A DNA stretch of 5,075 bases from Halanaerobium sp046541575 (GTDB taxonomy: Bacteria; Bacillota; Halanaerobiia; Halanaerobiales; Halanaerobiaceae): the NCBI GenBank assembly GCA_046541575.1, contig JBKHDA010000103.1, positions 1 to 5,075 on the forward strand, in the 5' to 3' direction. The notes beneath the pieces were generated by a model. The model saw only the letters and a list, made by a program, of their open reading frames with translations, made no database searches and had not been told where the DNA came from. Below, piece by piece: positions 1 through 5,075 of the stretch (within the stretch, counting starts at the first letter, position 1; every line of letters begins with the position of its first letter). A program made the position numbers and the translations under genes.

Positions 1-25
1 CCATACAGTTAAAATTTATGTATGG
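1..25. repeat. Inverted repeat cut by the left window edge, possible terminator stem
   Basis: CCATACA at 1-7 is an exact inverted match to TGTATGG at 19-25, leaving an 11-base AT-rich loop. It lies about 30 bases beyond the methyltransferase stop codon, where a transcription terminator would be expected on the minus strand. The bases that would show a longer stem or a T-tract lie left of position 1 and cannot be seen. It could equally be a chance dyad. Confidence 0.3.
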
Positions 26-53
26 GTACACTCTTTGTTTTAGCAATACATTT

Positions 54-1115
54 TTATTTTTGAAAGAGATAATGACTGATAAACCAATCATCACCATCAT
101 TATATCCAAAAAATTCAGCTGAGGATATAAAAAATAGCCGCCAGTAATTCCACCACTTTTCAGCCTGTTCCTGCCCATAAGTTGATTCTAAAATAGGATA
201 AATCTCTTCCTTTTTTTGATCCATTATCTGCAGCCAGGCTTCTAAAGTCTTTTGGTAATGGCTGCCCGAAACAGCCCACTGTTTCTGCAATTTTAAATTG
301 CCGCTGAAATAATGAAGCAGATCCTGGCTGGGCATTGTCCCTCCACTAAAAAAATAACGGGCCATCCAGTCAGTTTTTTTGCTGTCCTGATAGGTAAAAG
401 GATAGTTCTGATGAGAAAATATATGAACAAATAATTTTCCTTCTGCAGTTAAAAAACCACTTATTTTCTGCAACAGCTTCTGATAATTACGCATGTGTTC
501 AAACATTTCTACAGAAAGCACCCGCTCAAATTGTGCCTCAGTTTTAAAATTATTAATATCTGCTTTAACTGCCCTTAAATTATCAATCTTATTTTGAGCT
601 GCCAGCTTATTTATATAATCAATCTGAAGGCTTGAATTAGAAATTGAAATTATTCTGGAATCCGGAAACTTTTTGGCCAGATAAAAAGAAAGTGAGCCCC
701 AGCCGCAGCCAAGCTCTAAAATATTCTGTCCATTTTTTATTTGAGCTCTTTTAACAGTCAGCTCCAGCATCTCATCTTCTGCGCGGTCAAGCCTCTGCTG
801 CAGATCAGACTGCTTTTTTAATTTTTTATAATTTAAGTCATCTGACCAGTAACAGCAGCTGTATTTTAAGTTTCGCCCCAGAATTTTTTCAAAAAACTGA
901 GGTGGTAACTCATAGTGCTGTTCATTTGCAGCTTCTGTTTCCACAGCAATTGGCTGCTTTTTCAGCTGAGCAATAAAGTTATTGAGATATTCGAATCTTT
1001 CTTCTACAGATAATTTATTCTGCTTTTTGATTCTTTTTTTGATAAGCCTTCTAATTCCTCTTCTCAATAAAAAGTCCGGTACTGTTCCACGAGCCAGCAA
1101 TTTATCTAAATTCAA
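54..1115 (-). CDS. SAM-dependent methyltransferase, CFA-synthase superfamily, coclaurine N-methyltransferase-like
   Basis: This is a class I S-adenosylmethionine methyltransferase, presumably soluble. Numbering is from the upstream GTG at 1124 (356 codons). The SAM-binding motif I LELGCGWGSL is at 136-145, the EQHYELPP entry motif near 68-75, and the VEMFEHM segment with the active-site Glu-His pair at 205-211. The C-terminal half has GGTMPS (261-266), SGSHYQKTLEAWL (286-298) and the ending FFGYNDGDDWFISHYLF. These match the coclaurine N-methyltransferase branch (plant alkaloid enzymes and bacterial relatives) rather than classical cyclopropane-fatty-acid synthases. The substrate is unknown: an amine is my inference, and a lipid remains possible because databases often label such proteins cyclopropane-fatty-acyl-phospholipid synthase. 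I chose TTG at 1115, giving 353 aa, because AGGTGG at 1121-1126 sits 5 bases ahead of it. The in-frame GTG at 1124 overlaps that ribosome binding site and has none of its own. The gene lies 100 bases after recQ and looks intact. Confidence 0.88.
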   Translation of the reverse strand: MNLDKLLARGTVPDFLLRRGIRRLIKKRIKKQNKLSVEERFEYLNNFIAQLKKQPIAVETEAANEQHYELPPQFFEKILGRNLKYSCCYWSDDLNYKKLKKQSDLQQRLDRAEDEMLELTVKRAQIKNGQNILELGCGWGSLSFYLAKKFPDSRIISISNSSLQIDYINKLAAQNKIDNLRAVKADINNFKTEAQFERVLSVEMFEHMRNYQKLLQKISGFLTAEGKLFVHIFSHQNYPFTYQDSKKTDWMARYFFSGGTMPSQDLLHYFSGNLKLQKQWAVSGSHYQKTLEAWLQIMDQKKEEIYPILESTYGQEQAEKWWNYWRLFFISSAEFFGYNDGDDWFISHYLFQK

Positions 1116-1120
1116 AAATA

Positions 1121-1126
1121 CCACCT
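1121..1126 (-). promoter_or_regulatory. Ribosome binding site deciding the methyltransferase start
   Basis: On the minus strand this reads AGGTGG within GAGGTGG, one mismatch from AGGAGG, and is followed after 5 bases by TTG at 1115. The pflA gene in this window has the same 5-base spacing. The alternative GTG start at 1122-1124 lies inside the motif, so the motif favours TTG initiation. Confidence 0.6.
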
Positions 1127-1150
1127 CATTTAGATCGATTTTGACTATAA

Positions 1151-1177
1151 ATTATATTTGATCAACATGAATGTCAC
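1151..1177 (-). promoter_or_regulatory. Putative promoter of the methyltransferase gene
   Basis: On the minus strand a perfect TATAAT -10 box is at 1151-1156 and a GTGACA -35-like box (5 of 6 to TTGACA) at 1172-1177. The 15-base spacer is a little short for a housekeeping sigma factor. Initiation would fall near 1144, leaving a leader of about 30 bases. The spacer contains the palindrome TTGATCAA (1158-1165). AT-rich DNA yields TATAAT by chance, so this is moderate evidence. Confidence 0.45.
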
Positions 1178-1182
1178 ATCAT
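1161..1182. repeat. Imperfect dyad overlapping the putative methyltransferase promoter
   Basis: On the minus strand TGAT-GTG-ACAT is followed, after two bases, by ATGT-TG-ATCA. The inner ACAT/ATGT and outer TGAT/ATCA arms are symmetric, with a one-base difference between the connecting segments. It covers the -35-like box and upstream spacer, a place where a dimeric repressor could bind. No regulator is identified and the half-sites do not match an FNR or CRP site with correct spacing. Confidence 0.25.
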
Positions 1183-1215
1183 CAACTTCTCTTTTATTTT
1201 TATATTTTATCTATT

Positions 1216-2985
1216 TTAATCAACAAAATTATTAATCTTATCGAGAAATTCCTGACCGTAGCGGGAAAATTTAACTTCTCCTACTCCACTAACCTCAAGC
1301 ATTTCTGCTCTGTTTTCCGGCAGTATTCTGCACATATCTTTTAGGGTGCTGTCATGAAAAATGATATAGGGAGGAAGCTCTTCTTTTTGAGAAATCTCTT
1401 TTCTCAGATCTTTTAAAATAATTAAAAGTTTACTATCTTCACTGATCTTCTGCTGTTCCTTTTCTATTCTTTTTTCAACTTTAAGCTCACCATTTAAAAT
1501 TTGATAGGACTTTTTATTCAACTTTAAAAGTGGATATTTAGCTCCCGACTGACTTAGATAATCATCAGCAATCAGCAGATTAATTAGATTTTTTATTTCC
1601 TTAATCGTATAATCAGGCATAATTCCATAAGTTGAAAGCTGATCAAAGTTTGATTCTAATATCTTCTGACTTTTAGAACCGGCAAGCACTTTTGCTGTAA
1701 CTGTAATTCCCCAGCGCTGGTCAAGCCTGTAAACACAGGATAAAATTTTTTGAGCTTCTACTGTGATATCCTTCAGCTCCCGCTGATCATTACAGCTGCT
1801 GCAGTTATTACAGACTGCAGGGACTTTGCTGTCCCCAAAATAATTTAAAATATATGAGCGCAGACATTTACTTGTGTGACAGTAATCCACCATCTGCTGT
1901 AATTTTTTTAAATGTTCTTCTTTTCTTTTAGTTGAAGATTCAACCTGATCAATTAAGAATTTTTGAATATGTTTATCTCCGGGAGAATAAAGCAGAATAC
2001 AATCTGCAGCCTCTCCATCTCTTCCTGCACGTCCTGCTTCCTGATAATAGGACTCCATATTTTTAGGCATATTGTAGTGAATCACATAACGCACATTTGA
2101 TTTATCTATTCCCATCCCAAATGCATTTGTAGCAACTACAATTTTAATCTTATCATAAATAAAATCTTCCTGGGCAGCAGTCCTCTGCACTTCAGAAAGC
2201 CCGGCATGATAGCGATCAACATCATAATTCAGACTTGAAAGCAGCTCATAGATTCTATTGACCTCTTTTCTGGTGGCAGCATAAATTATCCCCGGCTGCT
2301 CTGAGTTAACTTTAAGATAATCCTTTAAAAACTGATCCTTATCTATACCCTTACGCAGTTTGAAGCTCAAATTAGCTCTATCAAAACCAGTTGAATAGAT
2401 TTTAGGGTCTTTCATTTTAAGCTGAGTGCTGATATCTTTTTTAACAGCCGGAGTTGCTGTCGCAGTAAAGGCAGTTAAAATAGGACGAGGATTTAAGCTT
2501 TCTACAATCCGAGAAATATTTAAATAACTCGGTCTGAAATCATGTCCCCACTGGGAAACACAGTGCCCCTCATCAACTGCAATCATAGCTATTTCAAGCT
2601 GCTGCAGCAGATTAAGAAAGCGGGAAGAATTTAGCCTTTCCGGAGCAATATAAAGCAGTTTGTATTTTCCTGATGCGGTTTCAGCAAGCCTCTGCTGCAG
2701 CTGCTGACTGCTGATTGAGCTGTTGATATAGGCTGCTTTGATACCCATCTCCTTGAGAGCATCAACCTGATCTTTCATCAGTGAAATTAAAGGTGAAATA
2801 ACTATTGTTACTCCTTCAAAAACAAGAGCTGGAATCTGATAGCAGAGTGATTTGCCGGATCCGGTCGGCATTACCGCCACCGTATCTCTCTTATCCAAAA
2901 TGCTCTCTATAACCTCTTTTTGCCCCTTTCTGAAAGAATTAAAACCATAATATTTTTCCAGTATCTCTTCAATATCTGCAAACAT
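1216..2985 (-). CDS. recQ: ATP-dependent DNA helicase RecQ
   Basis: A 3'-5' DNA helicase of superfamily 2 that unwinds recombination and stalled-fork intermediates. The 589 aa are within the usual RecQ length and all domains are present. Helicase core: the Q-motif region GFNSFRKGQ (14-22), Walker A MPTGSGKS (39-46), motif II DEGH (138-141) followed by the RecQ aromatic loop SQWGHDFRP (144-152), motif III FTATATP (173-179), motif V ATNAFGMGID (285-294), and motif VI QEAGRAGRDG (315-324). A zinc-binding region follows with Cys374, Cys392, Cys395 and Cys398, then a winged-helix region (about 405-500) and a C-terminal HRDC domain (about 515-585). The one oddity is Gly140 where DEAH normally has Ala; the Asp and Glu needed for ATP hydrolysis remain. 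The start is ATG at 2985 with AGGAAGGA 6 bases upstream. It lies 56 bases after the amylase stop with no terminator between, so co-transcription is plausible. Confidence 0.96.
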   Translation of the reverse strand: MFADIEEILEKYYGFNSFRKGQKEVIESILDKRDTVAVMPTGSGKSLCYQIPALVFEGVTIVISPLISLMKDQVDALKEMGIKAAYINSSISSQQLQQRLAETASGKYKLLYIAPERLNSSRFLNLLQQLEIAMIAVDEGHCVSQWGHDFRPSYLNISRIVESLNPRPILTAFTATATPAVKKDISTQLKMKDPKIYSTGFDRANLSFKLRKGIDKDQFLKDYLKVNSEQPGIIYAATRKEVNRIYELLSSLNYDVDRYHAGLSEVQRTAAQEDFIYDKIKIVVATNAFGMGIDKSNVRYVIHYNMPKNMESYYQEAGRAGRDGEAADCILLYSPGDKHIQKFLIDQVESSTKRKEEHLKKLQQMVDYCHTSKCLRSYILNYFGDSKVPAVCNNCSSCNDQRELKDITVEAQKILSCVYRLDQRWGITVTAKVLAGSKSQKILESNFDQLSTYGIMPDYTIKEIKNLINLLIADDYLSQSGAKYPLLKLNKKSYQILNGELKVEKRIEKEQQKISEDSKLLIILKDLRKEISQKEELPPYIIFHDSTLKDMCRILPENRAEMLEVSGVGEVKFSRYGQEFLDKINNFVD

Positions 2986-2991
2986 AAAAAA

Positions 2992-2999
2992 TCCTTCCT
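2992..2999 (-). promoter_or_regulatory. Ribosome binding site of recQ
   Basis: The minus strand reads AGGAAGGA, separated by six T residues from ATG at 2985. This supports the ATG start, which is also the natural N-terminus of the RecQ fold just before the Q-motif region. A weak inverted repeat, TGCTGA/TCAGCA at 3017-3022 and 2999-3004, abuts the 5' side of the site. It could affect access to the site but may be chance. Confidence 0.65.
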
Positions 3000-3041
3000 G
3001 CTGATAAAATTTTGATTCAGCAATCTTTATTTTGAAATTAA

Positions 3042-4139
3042 TTAATCCTTTATAAAAATTTCGTAATCTCTGCCCTTTACAGTTAAACCCGAATAATAGT
3101 ATTCATCATGAGCATTATTGATTATCAGATTATATCTGCCGCGGCGGGCATGATAAATATCATCGGTTAGAGTTATTATTTCTAAAGGCTGGTCACTTGA
3201 ATTTTTTCTCAAATTAATTAATTCATCCAGTTTTTCTTTAAGATCATACTTAAAATAATCATTCCAGTAAATTACAGCTGGATTATCCTGAAAAAGAATA
3301 TAAGCATATCCTAACTCTTTATTGGTGATGATTGCATCTTTATTAAAATCTCGTTCTTCTCTTTCTATATCATGATTGGAAAGAAAATTGACTTTATTTT
3401 TCTTGGAAATACTTTCTATACTGCGAACCGGAAAAAAAGGATCCATACACATTTCCTTAATACTGTAATAAAGAGGAAAATTAAATAAATTTAAATTACT
3501 GTGCTCAATAAACTCCTGTAATGTCCGATCATCACCATTCCAGTATTCACCCACCATAAAGGTGTTTTCTCTAAATTCATCTGCAAATTCTTTGGCAAAA
3601 TCCCAGCGCATATCTTTTAAATTATCAAGTCTAAAACTGTCAAAACCTATTTCATTCTGCAGCCATTTAGCCCAATTTATAAGTTCTTTTTTCATATATT
3701 CATCATCAGAATAATAACAGATTGTTTCACCAAAGCTGTTGCGGCTCTTGCAGCCCCCACATTCATGACAAAAATGCTGGTAATTTTTAGGAAAGTAATT
3801 TTCTTCAAATCTGGTATATGTTTTTTCCTTTAAATATGGATTCCATTCTTTTTTCCCACCCAGCATATGTCCTAAAACAAGGTCTGCCATCACTTCTACT
3901 TTATTATTGTGTAATTTATTTATTAATTTTTTTAAAGTATTTCTAGTGCCAAATTTAGAATCTAAATTATAATGTTCCTTGATATCATAACCCATCGAAT
4001 TTTCTTTATTCATACCTCTGGATGGAGGCGGCAGCCAGACTGTATCAAAACCTTTGACTGCAATCTCATCAGCAATAGCTGCTATTTCTTCCCACCAGTT
4101 ATCAAGACAATTCCAGTAAAAAGCCTGTAAAATCAACAT
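3042..4139 (-). CDS. GH13 alpha-amylase family glycoside hydrolase, likely cytoplasmic
   Basis: A retaining alpha-glucan hydrolase of family GH13. It probably cleaves alpha-1,4 bonds in intracellular glycogen or imported maltodextrin, since no signal peptide or membrane segment precedes the barrel (QAFYW at 5-9). The TIM-barrel motifs are in order: WLPPPS (35-40), MGYD (49-52), region I DLVLGH (86-91), region II FRLDNLKD with nucleophile Asp172 (169-176), region III GEYW with acid/base Glu198 (197-200) and region IV FLSNHD with Asp257 (252-257). The catalytic triad is therefore complete. Motif wording resembles the plant/archaeal type (GH13_6/GH13_7, Pyrococcus alpha-amylase). Differences are Gly90 for the usual region I Asn, a calcium ligand, and a His/Cys-rich stretch at 122-141. 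At 365 aa it is short for the family, with only about 50 residues after the barrel for domain C. ATG at 4139 is preceded by AGGAG at 4148-4152. Substrate and product pattern cannot be read from sequence. Confidence 0.88.
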   Translation of the reverse strand: MLILQAFYWNCLDNWWEEIAAIADEIAVKGFDTVWLPPPSRGMNKENSMGYDIKEHYNLDSKFGTRNTLKKLINKLHNNKVEVMADLVLGHMLGGKKEWNPYLKEKTYTRFEENYFPKNYQHFCHECGGCKSRNSFGETICYYSDDEYMKKELINWAKWLQNEIGFDSFRLDNLKDMRWDFAKEFADEFRENTFMVGEYWNGDDRTLQEFIEHSNLNLFNFPLYYSIKEMCMDPFFPVRSIESISKKNKVNFLSNHDIEREERDFNKDAIITNKELGYAYILFQDNPAVIYWNDYFKYDLKEKLDELINLRKNSSDQPLEIITLTDDIYHARRGRYNLIINNAHDEYYYSGLTVKGRDYEIFIKD

Positions 4140-4147
4140 AAATTTTT

Positions 4148-4152
4148 CTCCT
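4148..4152 (-). promoter_or_regulatory. Ribosome binding site of the amylase gene
   Basis: The minus strand reads AGGAG followed by seven bases and ATG at 4139. This is a normal spacing and supports the ATG start, hence the absence of an N-terminal export signal. Confidence 0.65.
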
Positions 4153-4198
4153 AGTATAAGTTAGCTTTAATTTTTATAATAATTATTAACGTTTAATT

Positions 4199-4207
4199 AT
4201 TATAACA
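4199..4207 (-). promoter_or_regulatory. Extended -10 promoter for the amylase (and possibly recQ)
   Basis: The minus strand reads TGTTATAAT, a perfect TATAAT with the TGn extension typical of promoters that tolerate a poor -35. No good -35 hexamer is seen 16-18 bases upstream; the best is TGTTTA-like. It lies just after the pflA terminator and about 60 bases before the amylase ATG, exactly where a new transcription unit should begin. The first base of the transcript would fall near 4192. Confidence 0.5.
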
Positions 4208-4227
4208 TAAATTTCAACAAATAAACA

Positions 4228-4264
4228 GAAAAACCTCAATCCAGCTTTTAACTCGATTGAGGTT
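4228..4264 (-). terminator. Rho-independent terminator of the pflA transcript
   Basis: A perfect 10-base inverted repeat, AACCTCAATC (4232-4241) and GATTGAGGTT (4255-4264), encloses a 13-base loop. On the minus strand the stem runs directly into TTTTT (4229-4233) and then a T-rich stretch, giving the hairpin-plus-U-tract form of an intrinsic terminator. It starts 43 bases after the pflA stop codon. The A-rich opposite flank is weak, so action is expected mainly on the leftward transcript. Confidence 0.88.
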
Positions 4265-4306
4265 AGTAAAATAAATATTCAAAACAGCATTTTTATTTAA
4301 ACACTC

Positions 4307-5035
4307 TCAGGCAATATTAATTTTATATTTTTTAAAAACAGAGTTCAGCTCTGCCATCTTTTTTTCAGAAGGAGGCTCAACAGCAGCCAGCTTATATTCC
4401 AGCCCTAAATTTTCCCATTTGTGTTTTCCCAATTCATGATAGGGCAGAAGCTCAATCTTTTCTATATATTTTTTCTGCTGCAGAAATTCTGCAAATTTTT
4501 TCATCTCTTCCAGATCATCTGTAATTCCCGGCACAATGACCTGACGCACCCAGTAGGGCTGTTTTTCTTTTTCCAGCATTTCAACTATATTTAATGTTTT
4601 CTGGTTGCTGACTCCGGTTAATTCCTGGTGAATCAGATCATCCATCGTTTTAATATCTAAAAGTACCAGATCTAAATAAGGGAGCAGTTTTTTGAACTCT
4701 TCCACTTCGACAAAACCAGAAGTGTCAACTGCTGTATGCAGACCTTCTTTTTTTGCCTTTTTTAAGAGATCCAGTGTGAATTCTGGCTGCATTGCCGGCT
4801 CACCACCGGAAATTGTGAGTCCACCACCTGAGCGCTCAATGTATGGTTTAATCTTTTTGATTTTTTTGATCAAAGAATCTGTTGAAACCTTTTTCCCTTC
4901 TTTTAACTTCCAGGTGTCAGGATTGTGGCAGTACTGACAGCGCAGGGGACAGCCCTGAGTAAAAACAACAAAGCGGATTCCTGGTCCATCAACTGTACCC
5001 ATACTTTCAGTAGAATGAATATATCCTTCAGCCAT
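4307..5035 (-). CDS. pflA: Pyruvate formate-lyase activating enzyme (radical SAM)
   Basis: A cytoplasmic radical-SAM enzyme. A [4Fe-4S] cluster reductively cleaves S-adenosylmethionine to create the glycyl radical that activates pyruvate formate-lyase, enabling anaerobic conversion of pyruvate to formate and acetyl-CoA. The cluster motif is CPLRCQYC (Cys29, Cys33, Cys36), preceded by GTVDGPGIRF (13-22). SGGE (76-79) is the SAM-contacting GGE motif, DTSGF (104-108) and DIK (127-129) follow, and LLPYHELGKHKW near residues 196-208 is identical in wording to Escherichia coli PflA. The 242 aa match that protein's length, and there is no inserted ferredoxin domain, which distinguishes it from the longer activases of other glycyl-radical enzymes. 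The start is ATG at 5035 with AGGAGG 5 bases upstream. Its partner pflB is usually directly upstream and would lie past the right edge; it is not visible here. The transcript ends at the hairpin at 4228-4264. Confidence 0.95.
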   Translation of the reverse strand: MAEGYIHSTESMGTVDGPGIRFVVFTQGCPLRCQYCHNPDTWKLKEGKKVSTDSLIKKIKKIKPYIERSGGGLTISGGEPAMQPEFTLDLLKKAKKEGLHTAVDTSGFVEVEEFKKLLPYLDLVLLDIKTMDDLIHQELTGVSNQKTLNIVEMLEKEKQPYWVRQVIVPGITDDLEEMKKFAEFLQQKKYIEKIELLPYHELGKHKWENLGLEYKLAAVEPPSEKKMAELNSVFKKYKINIA

Positions 5036-5040
5036 AATGA

Positions 5041-5046
5041 CCTCCT
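5041..5046 (-). promoter_or_regulatory. Ribosome binding site of pflA
   Basis: The minus strand reads AAAAGGAGG, containing a perfect AGGAGG, with 5 bases to ATG at 5035. This is the strongest ribosome binding site in the window, consistent with a well-translated fermentation gene. No promoter is recognisable in the 29 bases remaining to the window edge. Confidence 0.75.
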
Positions 5047-5056
5047 TTTATTGATG

Positions 5057-5067
5057 GTACCGGGTAC
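5057..5067. repeat. Short palindrome upstream of pflA
   Basis: GTACC-G-GGTAC is an 11-base perfect dyad around one central base, G+C-richer than its surroundings, and lies 22 bases before the pflA start. It could be half of a larger element, an operator or simple chance. The upstream gene and context are outside the window. Confidence 0.25.
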
Positions 5068-5075
5068 TTGGAAAT

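Noticed and set aside
1158..1177. FNR or CRP site in the methyltransferase promoter (TTGATCAA, TGTGA)
   Set aside because: The half-sites are present but the spacing does not fit TTGATnnnnATCAA or TGTGAn6TCACA.
2575..2735. Dense CTG/CAG-type triplets (CTGCTGCAG repeated) resembling a trinucleotide repeat
   Set aside because: They encode ordinary Gln/Ser/Leu-rich RecQ helices (SSQQLQQRL and LLQQLE) and are not uniform tandem repeats.
2999..3022. TGCTGA/TCAGCA inverted repeat between amylase and recQ considered as a terminator
   Set aside because: It has only 6 base pairs, a 12-base AT loop, and is followed on the minus strand by the recQ ribosome binding site rather than immediately by a T-tract.
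4692..4937. Plus-strand open reading frame of 81 codons opposite pflA
   Set aside because: It lies wholly inside the well-supported pflA gene. Its protein is a Ser/Pro/Phe-rich antisense translation with no recognisable motif.
1..5075. A hidden multi-gene defence, secretion or other novel system
   Set aside because: All four genes belong to recognisable families, gaps are short (56 to 167 bases), and there is no repeat array, toxin-like small gene, integrase or transposase. RecQ alone is a housekeeping repair helicase, not evidence of defence.

Overview
This 5,075-base window is AT-rich (about one third G+C, judged by eye). It carries four intact protein genes, all read from the minus strand and packed with short gaps. 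The AT-rich Lys/Ile/Asn-heavy proteins, strong AGGAGG-type ribosome binding sites, a classical hairpin-plus-T-tract terminator and an oxygen-sensitive glycyl-radical activase together suggest an anaerobic low-G+C Gram-positive-type bacterium of the broad Clostridia/Halanaerobiia kind. That placement is inference; no marker RNA gene is present.

In transcription order (right to left) the layout is as follows. (1) pflA, pyruvate formate-lyase activating enzyme, at 4307-5035, with a very good Shine-Dalgarno. It ends at a clear intrinsic terminator at 4228-4264, so the transcript entering from the right edge stops here. (2) A fresh extended -10 promoter at about 4199-4207 drives a small GH13 alpha-amylase-type glycoside hydrolase (3042-4139) with no signal peptide. 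(3) recQ, a full-length ATP-dependent DNA helicase (1216-2985), starts 56 bases after the amylase stop with no terminator between them, so amylase and recQ may be co-transcribed. (4) A SAM-dependent methyltransferase (54-1115) of the cyclopropane-fatty-acid-synthase superfamily follows. Its C-terminal half closely resembles coclaurine N-methyltransferase-type proteins. It probably has its own promoter in the 100-base gap after recQ, and its likely start is a TTG codon behind an AGGTGG ribosome binding site.

The genes do not form an obvious joint pathway: anaerobic pyruvate cleavage, intracellular glucan breakdown, DNA repair and small-molecule or lipid methylation. I see no mobile element, CRISPR array, tRNA or rRNA, and no convincing new multi-gene system. 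The most interesting features are inside proteins. The amylase has a compact His/Cys cluster (residues 122-141) where the archaeal Pyrococcus-type amylases carry a zinc site, and it has lost the usual Asn of GH13 region I. RecQ has DEGH instead of DEAH in motif II. The methyltransferase is of a type better known from plant alkaloid metabolism.
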